Shown piece after piece: positions 41,235 through 49,479 of a stretch of 61,587 nt of DNA. The DNA lies in IMG/VR virus record IMGVR_UViG_3300024517_000020, positions 1 to 61,587 of that record. One strand, given 5' to 3'. Positions within the stretch are counted from its first letter, which is position 1. Every line of letters begins with the position of its first letter. The translations under genes were made by a program, and so were the position numbers. The notes beneath the pieces were generated by a model. The model was not told the origin of the DNA. It was given only the letters and a program-made list of their open reading frames with translations, and made no database searches. Source of the stretch: a virus.

Positions 41235-41813
41235 CTACCATGCCTCTTTGACTGACTCAAGACTGGCTTTTAGATAGTGGTCAACAGTCATTGACGGCTT
41301 TGCATGTCTGAGGTGTTTGGATATTACGGGAATTGATGCCGCCTTTTCACCATATGTTCCACTTAACATCTCTTTGCCAATACTTTTTCTGAACAAATGT
41401 GTCACAACTTTTTCACCCACTTCAGTTTCAAGACTTTGCCATGCGGCAATATCCAAATCTAACCCGATTCTTTTACACCATACATACAATCGGGGGTATG
41501 TCAAACCGTCAAATAGCCTACCTTTTTCCTTGAAGATTAACCATGTCTTTAATTCTTGTACAAAAATATGAGGAATGTGTGCCGTGTCTTGTTTCTTTGT
41601 CTTGGTTTTACCTAGATAAATTTCCCTATCTTCCAAGTTAAAACTTTCTTTCTTTAAATGAATTGCCTCATTGGCTCGTAGGGCACAATAATACATGGTC
41701 TTGTATAACATCTTGATGTCCTCGTCTTTCCATTTACGAATACTCAGCATCGGAATGTACTCAACAATCCTATCAAAAGTCTCTGGGGAAATATAATTTA
41801 CCTTGTCTTGCAT
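41235..41813 (-). CDS. Minimal tyrosine recombinase (catalytic domain only)
   Basis: 192 residues, starting about where a normal integrase catalytic domain begins. It has the first Arg in ALRANEAIH, KTKTKKQDTAHIPH for the beta hairpin lysine, HLFRKS (H-x-x-R), and KHLRHAKPSMTVDHY with the Tyr nucleophile. The N-terminal arm-binding domain is absent. ATG overlaps the stop of the gene upstream. It could act as a stand-alone resolvase of element dimers rather than an integrase. Confidence 0.8.
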   Translation of the reverse strand: MQDKVNYISPETFDRIVEYIPMLSIRKWKDEDIKMLYKTMYYCALRANEAIHLKKESFNLEDREIYLGKTKTKKQDTAHIPHIFVQELKTWLIFKEKGRLFDGLTYPRLYVWCKRIGLDLDIAAWQSLETEVGEKVVTHLFRKSIGKEMLSGTYGEKAASIPVISKHLRHAKPSMTVDHYLKASLESVKEAW

Positions 41814-41935
41814 TAGAAAACTCTAGGTTTTTTACCCTTACCATGTTTACATTTTGTTTTGCCGCAGGCTGGACATCGTTTACCATCTTTTACTTTGTAA
41901 TTGGTTACTCCATAACCATATCCATCAAGAGGCAT
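41813..41935 (-). CDS. Zinc-ribbon microprotein, 40 aa
   Basis: RCPACGKTKCKHGKGKK: Cys-x2-Cys and CxH. The TAATG overlap couples it to the integrase start. Confidence 0.5.
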   Translation of the reverse strand: MPLDGYGYGVTNYKVKDGKRCPACGKTKCKHGKGKKPRVF

Positions 41936-42078
41936 TAGCAAACAGTTCCCGAAAAGTATAACCCAAATGCCACACCTGTACATGCACCCATGATGCCATA
42001 TAACACTAATAATTTTTTAAGTTTAGTTCGTTTAATATTAACTAAATCCTGTGCTGGTTTAATGTCCCAATCTCGCAT
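41935..42078 (-). CDS. Single-helix membrane protein, 47 aa
   Basis: A basic first half and a hydrophobic helix (about 24-44). Stop-start overlap with the next gene. Confidence 0.5.
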   Translation of the reverse strand: MRDWDIKPAQDLVNIKRTKLKKLLVLYGIMGACTGVAFGLYFSGTVC

Positions 42079-42103
42079 ACCCAACAAAACCTCTCTTAGT
42101 ATT

Positions 42104-42442
42104 TTAAGGTTCTGTGAAACCGTGATTCATTTCTAAAGTGTCAGGCGGTGTAAATTTATCTACACCACAATCATTAGCGTATAACTTGTGTAGTTTGATG
42201 TGTTGTTCAGGAGTCAAGTCATTGTGGTCTGGATAACCATAATTTTCAACGGACATCATGTAGTACAAAATCTTCTCACAATTCCATGAGTGAAAAAATT
42301 CTAATTCAGAATCATAAATAGTCCAGCCAACTAACACTATTGTTAGTACAGTGCCCATGACTATGAATCCTGTATTTTTATGTAAAAATCTTTTGAATGG
42401 TGGAAGTTTGTCATACCTTCCGTTATATTTTCTGTCAGTCAA
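42104..42442 (-). CDS. Small membrane protein with YMM ... LHK motif (unit B)
   Basis: 112 residues: one transmembrane helix (about 25-45), then C-x6-YMMSVE, DLTPEQHIKLHKLY, and a C-terminal extension missing from the A copy (13563-13775). Confidence 0.65.
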   Translation of the reverse strand: MTDRKYNGRYDKLPPFKRFLHKNTGFIVMGTVLTIVLVGWTIYDSELEFFHSWNCEKILYYMMSVENYGYPDHNDLTPEQHIKLHKLYANDCGVDKFTPPDTLEMNHGFTEP

Positions 42443-43442
42443 GTCCTATCCTCAATTCCTTATTGTTTTGCATGGCGTTCTTCAACCAGTTTTGATAAAC
42501 CAATGCTGGTGAACTTTCCCAATCTGACATTCTATTAAAGTCGGTCTGTTTGACTGGTGTTACTATTGTTGGTATGTCAAGCTCACCATTACATGCGTTC
42601 TTTGCGTACTCCACTGCTTGTTCAATCAGGTTCATACTAGGTGCAACCATAATTTGTTTACAGTCTGCACTTGTTTTAAAATTTTTCCAAACGGTATATG
42701 CGTTATCTTGGAATCCCCTTTGATTATCACTACCATGTAATGCCATAGTCTTAAAATCAGTTACCTGAATTTCTATGTTGACTGACTTACGTTGAAAATC
42801 AGCATCAGGGTCAACCATAATTAGATTAAATTCATTGGTGTCATAAAATTTCCAATGTTTTTTCATAATGTCAACTCTCACAACATCGTTCTCACCCTCA
42901 ATCATTACACCTGAAACCAGTGGGTCAGTTGTATCAAAGGCATCAAAGAGCTCACGATATGTAGGGCAATTAGTGTGCAAGTCATACTGAATAAGAGTTT
43001 GACAGTTCTTGCTTAGTGTAATTGATATGTTATTGTAACGTTCAGGATTAGAATTAACCTTTAACAGTCGTTCCATTTTTTTATCCTCAAGTTCAAGTAA
43101 TGTTTTTTTCAAGTCAAGTGCTTCACCAACTTCATCTTGTAGTTTTACCATGTCCTTCAAATCATTATAGCTTACACGCCATTCACTTTTCAACTCAAGA
43201 GTTCGGTGTTGAATCGCTTGCTTCATGGCTAACGAGTTGTCGTAATCTTCCTCTTGTTCGTTCTGTTTAAAGGCTCGGTATAATTCGTTAAGTTTAATTT
43301 CCAAAGCAACCCTATCAACCATTATTCCATCATACTTTGTTTGTAATTCCTCAACCTCAAGTGTCAGGATGTCCAATTCCAGTTGCATGTCAACAAGTGC
43401 TTCTGAGTTACCAAGTATGAGCAACATTACCATCTCAATCAT
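42435..43442 (-). CDS. Secreted coiled-coil protein (unit B copy)
   Basis: 335 residues with a hydrophobic N-terminus, a coiled coil (about 15-140), then ISITLSKNCQ, NCPTYRE, KHWKFYDT, VDPDADF, IEIQ: the same landmarks as 10357-11358. Length nearly equal (333 versus 335). ATG 43442 overlaps a small gene. Confidence 0.75.
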   Translation of the reverse strand: MIEMVMLLILGNSEALVDMQLELDILTLEVEELQTKYDGIMVDRVALEIKLNELYRAFKQNEQEEDYDNSLAMKQAIQHRTLELKSEWRVSYNDLKDMVKLQDEVGEALDLKKTLLELEDKKMERLLKVNSNPERYNNISITLSKNCQTLIQYDLHTNCPTYRELFDAFDTTDPLVSGVMIEGENDVVRVDIMKKHWKFYDTNEFNLIMVDPDADFQRKSVNIEIQVTDFKTMALHGSDNQRGFQDNAYTVWKNFKTSADCKQIMVAPSMNLIEQAVEYAKNACNGELDIPTIVTPVKQTDFNRMSDWESSPALVYQNWLKNAMQNNKELRIGLD

Positions 43443-43527
43443 TCTTCAAATCCCAATAACAAAAGTTCCATAGATGAAGGTATAACTTTTCTGGAGTAAA
43501 TTCTTTGCCACATAACAAACACTTCAA
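43435..43527 (-). CDS. Zinc-finger microprotein, 30 aa
   Basis: CLLCGKEFTPEKLYLH: CxxC followed by His. The TTG start overlaps TGA. Confidence 0.45.
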   Translation of the reverse strand: MKCLLCGKEFTPEKLYLHLWNFCYWDLKND

Positions 43528-43700
43528 TATCTCTTATGTTCCCTTCTATTTCTAGCAGTTTTACTTCTTGATTGAAAACGTAAGTGAGAATTATAACAAT
43601 TTGGATTTGGACACATTGTTAATTTTAATTCCTTTAAAAAAATTTGATTACATTCCAAACAAACTGAATGTTTTGAATAATCTGTATATGGTCTAGACAT
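43524..43700 (-). CDS. Zinc-ribbon protein, 58 aa
   Basis: VCLECNQIFLKELKLTMCPNPNC plus a basic tail. ATG 43700, with TATA-like ATTTAAATA upstream (43728-43734). Confidence 0.5.
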   Translation of the reverse strand: MSRPYTDYSKHSVCLECNQIFLKELKLTMCPNPNCYNSHLRFQSRSKTARNRREHKRY

Positions 43701-43729
43701 GCCCTAACTATAACAAACTATACCCATAT

Positions 43730-43903
43730 TTAAATACGAGCATGGTTCATTTGTTCAGTCCTTTTAGCTGAAGGTGATTTAGGTTTATGTCTAAGTTTTT
43801 GATTACAATCTGGACACCTCAACATATCTTTAGGGAATTTTTTCATCTTTCGTTCTGAACACCCGTTACAATATGAGTATAAATCATAATTTCTACCACT
43901 CAT
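43730..43903 (-). CDS. Zinc protein, 57 aa
   Basis: YCNGCSERKMKK ... LRCPDCNQKL. A longer frame exists, but the region upstream codes for the next gene in another frame. Confidence 0.55.
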   Translation of the reverse strand: MSGRNYDLYSYCNGCSERKMKKFPKDMLRCPDCNQKLRHKPKSPSAKRTEQMNHARI

Positions 43904-44010
43904 AATTTTGTACTTCCCATATAATGACATGAACCACATTGTTGTGCCGCAATCCAACAATGATACTTGTTTGTAACTTTGACAACCCTGCCACATGTCT
44001 TGCATCTCAT
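43900..44010 (-). CDS. Zinc protein, 36 aa (MRCKTC family)
   Basis: MRCKTCGRVVKVT ... HCWIAAQQCGSCHY, a relative of 38948-39109. ATGA overlap with the helicase stop. Confidence 0.6.
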   Translation of the reverse strand: MRCKTCGRVVKVTNKYHCWIAAQQCGSCHYMGSTKL

Positions 44011-45668
44011 GTTTCATCAGTTCCCTCTAGTGTTGTTTGTTGTGGTTCTCTGAACTCAATGTTAAGCCAAATTCTTTCGTGGTCTGACTTTGAATCTTCA
44101 TAATATTCTGAAAATGCCTTACTAAATTTACCCATGCCCATAGGGACTTCACCTTTATCAAACATAATTTTTTTGTAAAATTGATAGGTGTCACGTTTTG
44201 ACCTTGAACTTATCGAATCTGAAATATGATTCTCGACAAACCAATTCAAAGGGTCAGAATTTTCATTCCATAATTTTTGAACTGTTTTCCAGTCTTTAGG
44301 ATTTGTGAATCTGTTTGAATCGTATAGCCCTTTTGCAACATGAACCAAACATGAAAATACCAAATCCATTTCTTCCGTTTTTTCCAGCAGTTCCTTTTTC
44401 AAATTATCATTTCTGTCAACATCTTTTTCAAAATTTCTTAGCCACTTGACTAAAATCCAACGTCTGAAGAATCCCTGACTTTGGTCAAAGACTCTGGGAA
44501 ACTTGTTACATGAAAATACCAGTGATGCGAAAGGGTACAAGTCAAATCCATTCTTGTTTTTTTGTTGTGCATGTACTGGTTCACCTGAAGATAAATCCTT
44601 GATGATACCTGTATGGTACAACTCATTTCTTTCCAAGTCAGAAAATATGTTTGCGTGTTTTCCGTCCAGCCTTGCTGAAGCAAATTTATCTTCAGCTAAA
44701 ACCTGTAATGGAATGTGTGACACATTATCCCTACCAAGTATTGAAGAAAGATAATCAAGACACACTGATTTTCCATTAGCACCATTACCCAACATGATGA
44801 AACTTCTTTCATCAATCTGTTTTCTAATAATTGTTGAAGCCATCATTTCTAAAACAGATAACATCGACTCATCATCAATGACATCATTGATTGTAAATGA
44901 TGATTCTAAAAATTGCCAAAATAAAGTATGCTGTAAGTTGTTTGCCAATCCAATAAAAATATCGGTTCCAATTTCAAATTCAGGTTCAACATAATTCAAA
45001 GGCAATAAAACTTTTGCCAAATTAAGGGGGGTATGTGGACTCAATTTCATCGTCTGTAAATCAAGCATACCATTTTGTACGACTAACATATCAATGTCGT
45101 TGTCAAAATGGTCAAGACTCTCATAGGTTCTTGATTTTATCTTATCAATGACCTCTGACTTGTCAGACTTGGTACACTCTACAATTTGTGCTTCAGTTTC
45201 TTGTTTAACTACTGACTCACAATTTTTGGCATCATAAATTTTACCATTAAAATAATAGATAGTGTCCGTTTCTCTAGCAGTTTTAAAATTATATTTATCA
45301 ATCAATCTTGTTGCAATAATATCAATTCTGTCTTTGTGTTCATGTTTTACAGTTTCTAAAGTGGTTGCATCAAATCTTATCTTATCATTAAAAGAAATTG
45401 GTTCCATAGATGTTGTTGCATTTCTACCATGTGAAACATTGGTACATTGACAAAATGTTTTCATTCCATTGTTGATGTAATTCTTTTCACATTCCTCATG
45501 GGCTTTCCAGTCCCCCCCGTTTCTACAATAATCACATAAAGTAAGTCTTGATAATTGAATTTTATCATGGTACTCTGGACATAGACCCTCTTTGGAACAA
45601 TTCTCGTAATCACCTTTAAGGCAAAAATCACAGTTGGTAATAGTTTTATCATCTGGGATTAAAGTCAT
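44007..45668 (-). CDS. D5-type helicase-primase (SF3 helicase)
   Basis: 553 residues. The N-terminal 80 hold two zinc clusters (CDFC ... CDYC ... CQC), unusual for D5 proteins. The D5_N region follows, then an SF3 helicase: Walker A GNGANGKS (294-301), Walker B IFSDLE (341-346), sensor FSCNKFP (385-391), arginine finger FFRRW (about 401), and a winged-helix end. It would unwind the origin and start replication. It is the only replication gene found in the window and has no partner in unit A. The RHH gene just upstream overlaps its ATG. Confidence 0.85.
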   Translation of the reverse strand: MTLIPDDKTITNCDFCLKGDYENCSKEGLCPEYHDKIQLSRLTLCDYCRNGGDWKAHEECEKNYINNGMKTFCQCTNVSHGRNATTSMEPISFNDKIRFDATTLETVKHEHKDRIDIIATRLIDKYNFKTARETDTIYYFNGKIYDAKNCESVVKQETEAQIVECTKSDKSEVIDKIKSRTYESLDHFDNDIDMLVVQNGMLDLQTMKLSPHTPLNLAKVLLPLNYVEPEFEIGTDIFIGLANNLQHTLFWQFLESSFTINDVIDDESMLSVLEMMASTIIRKQIDERSFIMLGNGANGKSVCLDYLSSILGRDNVSHIPLQVLAEDKFASARLDGKHANIFSDLERNELYHTGIIKDLSSGEPVHAQQKNKNGFDLYPFASLVFSCNKFPRVFDQSQGFFRRWILVKWLRNFEKDVDRNDNLKKELLEKTEEMDLVFSCLVHVAKGLYDSNRFTNPKDWKTVQKLWNENSDPLNWFVENHISDSISSRSKRDTYQFYKKIMFDKGEVPMGMGKFSKAFSEYYEDSKSDHERIWLNIEFREPQQTTLEGTDET

Positions 45669-45853
45669 AGTATCGATTCCTTTTCTGTGATAAGACTGGA
45701 CTCGCCACTAGGGGATTCGTCACCCCTAGTGTATTCAACCAAAAATTTTATCATAAGTGCCTCAATTAACCTAGACCTTGTTTGGTCGTCAACTTCTTCA
45801 TCAAATGCCTTTACCACTTCAACATTTAATGAATAATTCTTGACTACTTTCAA
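45665..45853 (-). CDS. Ribbon-helix-helix regulator of the helicase operon
   Basis: 62 residues. VVKNYSLNVEVVKAFDEEV is the ribbon and first helix, RSRLIEALMIKFLVEY the second. Start TTG 45853, TATA about 20 bases upstream. ATGA overlap with the helicase suggests copy-number control. Confidence 0.65.
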   Translation of the reverse strand: MKVVKNYSLNVEVVKAFDEEVDDQTRSRLIEALMIKFLVEYTRGDESPSGESSLITEKESIL

Positions 45854-45881
45854 TATTTATCTATATTTTGGTGAATTAATA

Positions 45882-46076
45882 AACTTACCTAAGTAAGTTG
45901 GTGTTTTATATAAAGGATAGTGAGTTTACGGGACACAATTTCATCATTAACTTTGCTAGAAATAAATTTGCAACAAAGTCAATGATAGAAAAGTGTCCCG
46001 TAAAATATCGTGACTAGGGGGGTTATACTTATTCTCAGTTCTGAGAATGAGAAATCATGGGACACCTAAGTAAGTT
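45882..46076. repeat. Origin-like cluster of inverted repeats upstream of the helicase operon
   Basis: AACTTAC-CTAA-GTAAGTT palindrome (45882-45899); ACCTAAGTAAGTT again at 46064-46076. A long nested inverted repeat has arms TTTACGGGACAC (45925-45936) and GTGTCCCGTAAA (45993-46004), with inner arms ATCATTAACTTTG (45943-45955) and CAAAGTCAATGAT (45974-45986, one mismatch). ATTCTCAGTTCTGAGAAT (about 46031-46048) is a further 8-bp hairpin. Likely the helicase's own origin. Confidence 0.65.
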
Positions 46077-46116
46077 TGACAAAAGTTAATATATTTCATC
46101 ATTTTATGAAATAATT

Positions 46117-46236
46117 ATGGATTTAATCAAGACATACCTAGATGTATGTGATGCAACATATCAGAATTGGAAAGATGTTGTTACCTCTGTATCAACACAG
46201 ACCCAGACATACTGGCAAACAACCCTACAAAAGTAG
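46117..46236 (+). CDS. Small plus-strand protein, 39 aa
   Basis: MDLIKTYLDVCDATYQNW ... rich in Thr/Gln. TATA (TTAATATATTT) about 25 bases before the ATG. It sits alone between the origin-like repeats and an HNH gene. Confidence 0.4.
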   Translation: MDLIKTYLDVCDATYQNWKDVVTSVSTQTQTYWQTTLQK

Positions 46237-46418
46237 GTTATTTTTTACTATAATCTTAAATAGAGTTTTCTAGATTTTATATCAAGTTCGTTGATTAGAT
46301 TAAATTCGTCACGAACCAAACCCTTCAAGGTAAAAGAATGTTGATACATCATTACCTTTAAATAATTATAAAATAATATAGAATTGAATATTGAGATTGC
46401 GTTGATATTCCATTTACA

Positions 46419-46443
46419 CCGATAGAATGAAGCCCTCTATCGG
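46419..46443. terminator. Hairpin CCGATAGA / TCTATCGG
   Basis: A perfect 8-bp stem overlapping the 3' end of the HNH gene; between the end of the plus gene and the minus gene. Probable convergent terminator. Confidence 0.5.
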
Positions 46444-47054
46444 GTCATTTTTGGTTTTTTTTGGTTACAGGTCTTGCATAGTATTTGTAAAACAGCATTT
46501 TTTTCATGAAATTTTTTCCATTTTGTTTCAAATTCATAATCAATCGGCAAAAATTTATCTGAAAATCTTGAAAAATTATTAGTTTTTTGAAAAGAAGTTG
46601 GTATAACTTTTTGTGTTTTTAAAAATGAATTATATAACTCAGTGAATTGTGGGGTATCATGGTCAACTTCTAGATTATTTTTGTTTCCACATTGTTGACA
46701 TATTTGGGGTGAATTATCTTTGAAATATATTATTTGACTGTGTATGGATTCCCTCATAGATATTTGTAACTTGTTTTTTGGTCTTTTGGTAACACATCTA
46801 TTAAGAACTGATACACTTTCATTAACCCCATTTTTAATAATAAATACTTCTAAACATTTGAATCGTTTCCCTATTGTTATATCACTCATATTAACAAATT
46901 TTTGAGGGTATTCAGGGTGTCTTTTAAACAAAGTTATAAAAAAATCATATTCTGATTTGTTATATTTTTTTAAAGAATTACATATACCTATTTTATTTAT
47001 TTTCTCACGAATTAATTCTTTCAATTCTTTTTGAGTTAGGTTATCGAATATCAT
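46437..47054 (-). CDS. HNH endonuclease, divergent
   Basis: 205 residues. The N-terminal half is helical; the core has CQQCGNKNNLEVDHD and later CKTCNQKK, a D-H motif instead of HH. ATG 47054 preferred over the upstream GTG. Unlike the others it has no repeat arm. Confidence 0.7.
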   Translation of the reverse strand: MIFDNLTQKELKELIREKINKIGICNSLKKYNKSEYDFFITLFKRHPEYPQKFVNMSDITIGKRFKCLEVFIIKNGVNESVSVLNRCVTKRPKNKLQISMRESIHSQIIYFKDNSPQICQQCGNKNNLEVDHDTPQFTELYNSFLKTQKVIPTSFQKTNNFSRFSDKFLPIDYEFETKWKKFHEKNAVLQILCKTCNQKKPKMTR

Positions 47055-47142
47055 AATTACATTCAACACATGGATAGTTCATTATTCTTTGCTTACATCT
47101 TTTACAGGTCTTGGCGTTTACAGACAGGTTAAACCAACTCAT
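47041..47142 (-). CDS. Zinc microprotein, 33 aa
   Basis: TCKRCKQRIMNYPCVEC: two CxxC pairs. Overlaps the HNH start. Confidence 0.45.
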   Translation of the reverse strand: MSWFNLSVNAKTCKRCKQRIMNYPCVECNYDIR

Positions 47143-47347
47143 AGTAATTAAAACACCCCGAACATCTTAATTTATTTTTAAATTTATCAGGTCTGATATT
47201 TTTGGTTTTGAATCTATTAGGATAATAATCAGGGGGATATACTAATGTAATATATCTACATATCATACATTTTCTTAATGGTTTATCACAATAACAATAA
47301 AAACATGGGTATTCTTCTATTATTTTTTTACAACCAACACATTTCAT
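47129..47347 (-). CDS. Zinc protein, 72 aa
   Basis: CVGCKKIIEEYPCFYCYCDKPLRKCMIC ... CSGC: at least nine cysteines in ribbon spacing. ATG 47347. Confidence 0.55.
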   Translation of the reverse strand: MKCVGCKKIIEEYPCFYCYCDKPLRKCMICRYITLVYPPDYYPNRFKTKNIRPDKFKNKLRCSGCFNYYELV

Positions 47348-47439
47348 TTCTCATGTGCCTCATGGGTACAGTTGCAACGATAGGTACATTGTCTGTCTTG
47401 GTGTGTACCGTTTTGGCAGGGTAGGCAGTTACACTTCAT
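47344..47439 (-). CDS. Cysteine-rich microprotein, 31 aa
   Basis: KCNCLPC ... CTYRCNCTH. ATGA overlap below and overlaps the reductase-like stop above. Confidence 0.5.
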   Translation of the reverse strand: MKCNCLPCQNGTHQDRQCTYRCNCTHEAHEK

Positions 47440-48535
47440 ATTCTTTTACCAATTCCTTTATTCTTTCTTGTTGATTTGTTGTAAGTGTATCAAATTCATC
47501 TTTTGTCATGTATGTTTTTAATACTTTGATAGACTCTTTTAATCTGTCAGGGTTTTCTGTACCGTCTGCTATTGTTTGTTTTAATATCTTAAAATTCTGT
47601 TTAAGCATACCGAACCCTTCGTTTGTTGGGTCTTTTGCCAATCTAATTTCCCAGTATTTATGGGCTGGACAACTTGCACAACCCATTCGTTCCATATCAT
47701 GTGCCTTGTATGCTGGGTTTTTTGGTATGTTATATCGTTTGTAATATTCCTGTGTATCTTCCATAGTCCAAAATGACAACGGTGTTACAGCTCTCATTGG
47801 ATAGTTTACAAATGTCTTTAGTATTGAGGTTCTACATTTTTGTAATACTGCCAATGCCCTCATGTGTGATTCTTCTGCCCTAGTTCCTATGAATTGTAGG
47901 TCATATCTTTCTTCTTTTGGCAGGGATTTTAGATAACTTTTCATGGTGGCTTTCTTTAGAATATTACAACATTCAGGCGTAGCACCCCTACTTCCTTGTT
48001 TGTCTTCTTTCTTTCCACCCCCACTTCTAAAACTAGGCAAGTGTCCAACTTTCTTTGCAATAGACCATACTGTAAACATATTGCCTTTTTCATCAGTTGG
48101 GGGTTTCAATATTTTCACCTTATCTGATATACCCCATAACTTAATCATGTCAGCCCAGTATTGTTTTTCTTCCTTGAATGTGTTTAACGTGTCATTAAGA
48201 AACATATCAGGATATTCCACACCCATATTTTTACAAGCCCTCATAACTAAGTGCATTAACACCATGCTGTCAGAACCAAAACTTGTTGCTATGTATGGCT
48301 TCTTGTATATTTTCAAATGATTTTCTATTAATTCTAATGAGTCTTGTTCTTTTTCCTCAAATGTTTTGGCTTGATTATAATACAATTCAAATGGATATAA
48401 AATGAATGTTTTTGCTGAAAGAGATTTTTCCTTTTTTTCCATTGACTGTGCATGGAATTTTTCTCTTGCTTCTTTATCGAATTTTTTTAACGGGTCATTC
48501 TCGTCACCCCTTAGATGAGCATATTTGTAAACCAT
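47429..48535 (-). CDS. PAPS-reductase-family protein
   Basis: 368 residues. The PP-loop SFGSDSM (variant of SGGKDS) near residue 85, CCNILK near 190, GTRAEESHMR near 220, and a C-terminal CASCPAH cluster that probably binds iron-sulfur or zinc. These fit the phosphoadenosine phosphosulfate reductase superfamily, including phage versions; the substrate is not certain, and a DNA or nucleotide modifying role (as for DndC-type members) is possible. ATG 48535 was chosen because TATA lies about 25 bases upstream. Confidence 0.75.
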   Translation of the reverse strand: MVYKYAHLRGDENDPLKKFDKEAREKFHAQSMEKKEKSLSAKTFILYPFELYYNQAKTFEEKEQDSLELIENHLKIYKKPYIATSFGSDSMVLMHLVMRACKNMGVEYPDMFLNDTLNTFKEEKQYWADMIKLWGISDKVKILKPPTDEKGNMFTVWSIAKKVGHLPSFRSGGGKKEDKQGSRGATPECCNILKKATMKSYLKSLPKEERYDLQFIGTRAEESHMRALAVLQKCRTSILKTFVNYPMRAVTPLSFWTMEDTQEYYKRYNIPKNPAYKAHDMERMGCASCPAHKYWEIRLAKDPTNEGFGMLKQNFKILKQTIADGTENPDRLKESIKVLKTYMTKDEFDTLTTNQQERIKELVKEYEV

Positions 48536-48591
48536 ACAATACAATATAATTTTCTATACTTAAATGTTGCGAGGTATCAATGAGGTCAAAG

Positions 48592-48678
48592 GGGATTAAG
48601 ACGGGTATAATCCCAAAAACCTTGCCGTACTTTTAGACTGAGGGGTAAAGACCCGACTGAGTGTCCCTTATGGTACGG
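48592..48678. ncRNA. Candidate structured RNA between genes
   Basis: The region 48545-48722 has no ORF. Hairpin GGGATTA/TAATCCC (48592-48598, 48608-48614); long stem ends CCGTAC/GTACGG (48625-48630, 48673-48678) enclosing GGGT/ACCC. TATA-like sequences face in from both sides. GC content is higher than the surroundings, as expected of a folded RNA in an AT-rich genome. Strand unknown. Confidence 0.4.
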
Positions 48679-48722
48679 TTCTAGCCTCTAGGATTATACT
48701 AGGTATATAGAAATATATATAT

Positions 48723-49064
48723 TTATCTTTTCTTGAGTGTCATTTTTCTTTCCTTTGCAAGAGCATTGAACTTTTTGTCACCAAATCGTAAGAATCTTTC
48801 CAGTGTTTGATGGCATGTGTTGCACAGGTATCTGAACCGCTTGGAATTTGCCCTGATAAGGGGGGTTAATTGAGTGTAATATTGTATGCTTCCTTTCAAC
48901 CCTTTTGGAAACTGGTCATACGTCACATCATTTTTGATGTACCATATATGATGAACCGTCATTCCCTTGCGTGACCATTGAGTGCCACACAAATAACATT
49001 TACCGCCAAAATATTTTTCACCAATCTTCTTTTTTAAAAATTTTATCTCATCTTTTTGATTCAC
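48723..49064 (-). CDS. HNH endonuclease, small
   Basis: 113 residues: CYLCGTQWSRKGMTVHHIWYI and CNTCHQTLERF. A complete but bare HNH domain with little else. GTG start. Confidence 0.75.
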   Translation of the reverse strand: MNQKDEIKFLKKKIGEKYFGGKCYLCGTQWSRKGMTVHHIWYIKNDVTYDQFPKGLKGSIQYYTQLTPLIRANSKRFRYLCNTCHQTLERFLRFGDKKFNALAKERKMTLKKR

Positions 49065-49146
49065 AGGTTAAACATTCCCACATTCCGTTGTCATTAAGTG
49101 TTCCCTCAATATTGCTTGAGAAACAGTTTCCACAAAGCCCTTTCAT
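49048..49146 (-). CDS. Zinc-ribbon microprotein, 32 aa
   Basis: LCGNCFSSNIEGTLNDNG ... ECLTC: two full CxxC knuckles. ATG 49146 lies directly against a hairpin. Confidence 0.55.
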   Translation of the reverse strand: MKGLCGNCFSSNIEGTLNDNGMWECLTCESKR

Positions 49147-49147
49147 A

Positions 49148-49167
49148 GTAGGGGATAATTCCCCTAC
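49148..49167 (-). promoter_or_regulatory. Perfect hairpin next to a start codon
   Basis: GTAGGGG-ATAATT-CCCCTAC, 7-bp stem, one base before the ATG at 49146. In RNA it would sequester the start; as DNA it may be an operator or the terminator of the gene upstream. Confidence 0.5.
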
Positions 49168-49221
49168 CTAATTAACTAAGCGGTAGCCAACCACCTTGTC
49201 CAGCAAATAAACCGACAAGTA

Positions 49222-49479
49222 TTAACACACACAATTTGCATAGTTGCTTCCACAGATGCCGCACTTGATGTGGGCGTGTTTGTAATGTTCTGGGTAATGT
49301 TCTTCACAAAGAACCTTTTTACTTTCCCAAAAAGTGTTACAGTCCTTTCTTAAAGTCCCAGTCTTTCCGCACTTATGCAACTCTTTTCCGTATTCACCTT
49401 TTAATTTGTGTTCACAAGTGGTGTCCCTTTGAAATGGTTGACACTGGCATGGCGGTGAACCACATTCACAATTAGTCAA
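49222..49479 (-). CDS. Cysteine/histidine-rich protein, 85 aa
   Basis: TNCECGSPPCQCQPF ... CEEHYPEHYKHAHIKCGICG ... NCVC: about 14 Cys. The TTG start at 49479 overlaps the TGA of the gene above and gives an opening like 12636-13007. Confidence 0.55.
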   Translation of the reverse strand: MTNCECGSPPCQCQPFQRDTTCEHKLKGEYGKELHKCGKTGTLRKDCNTFWESKKVLCEEHYPEHYKHAHIKCGICGSNYANCVC

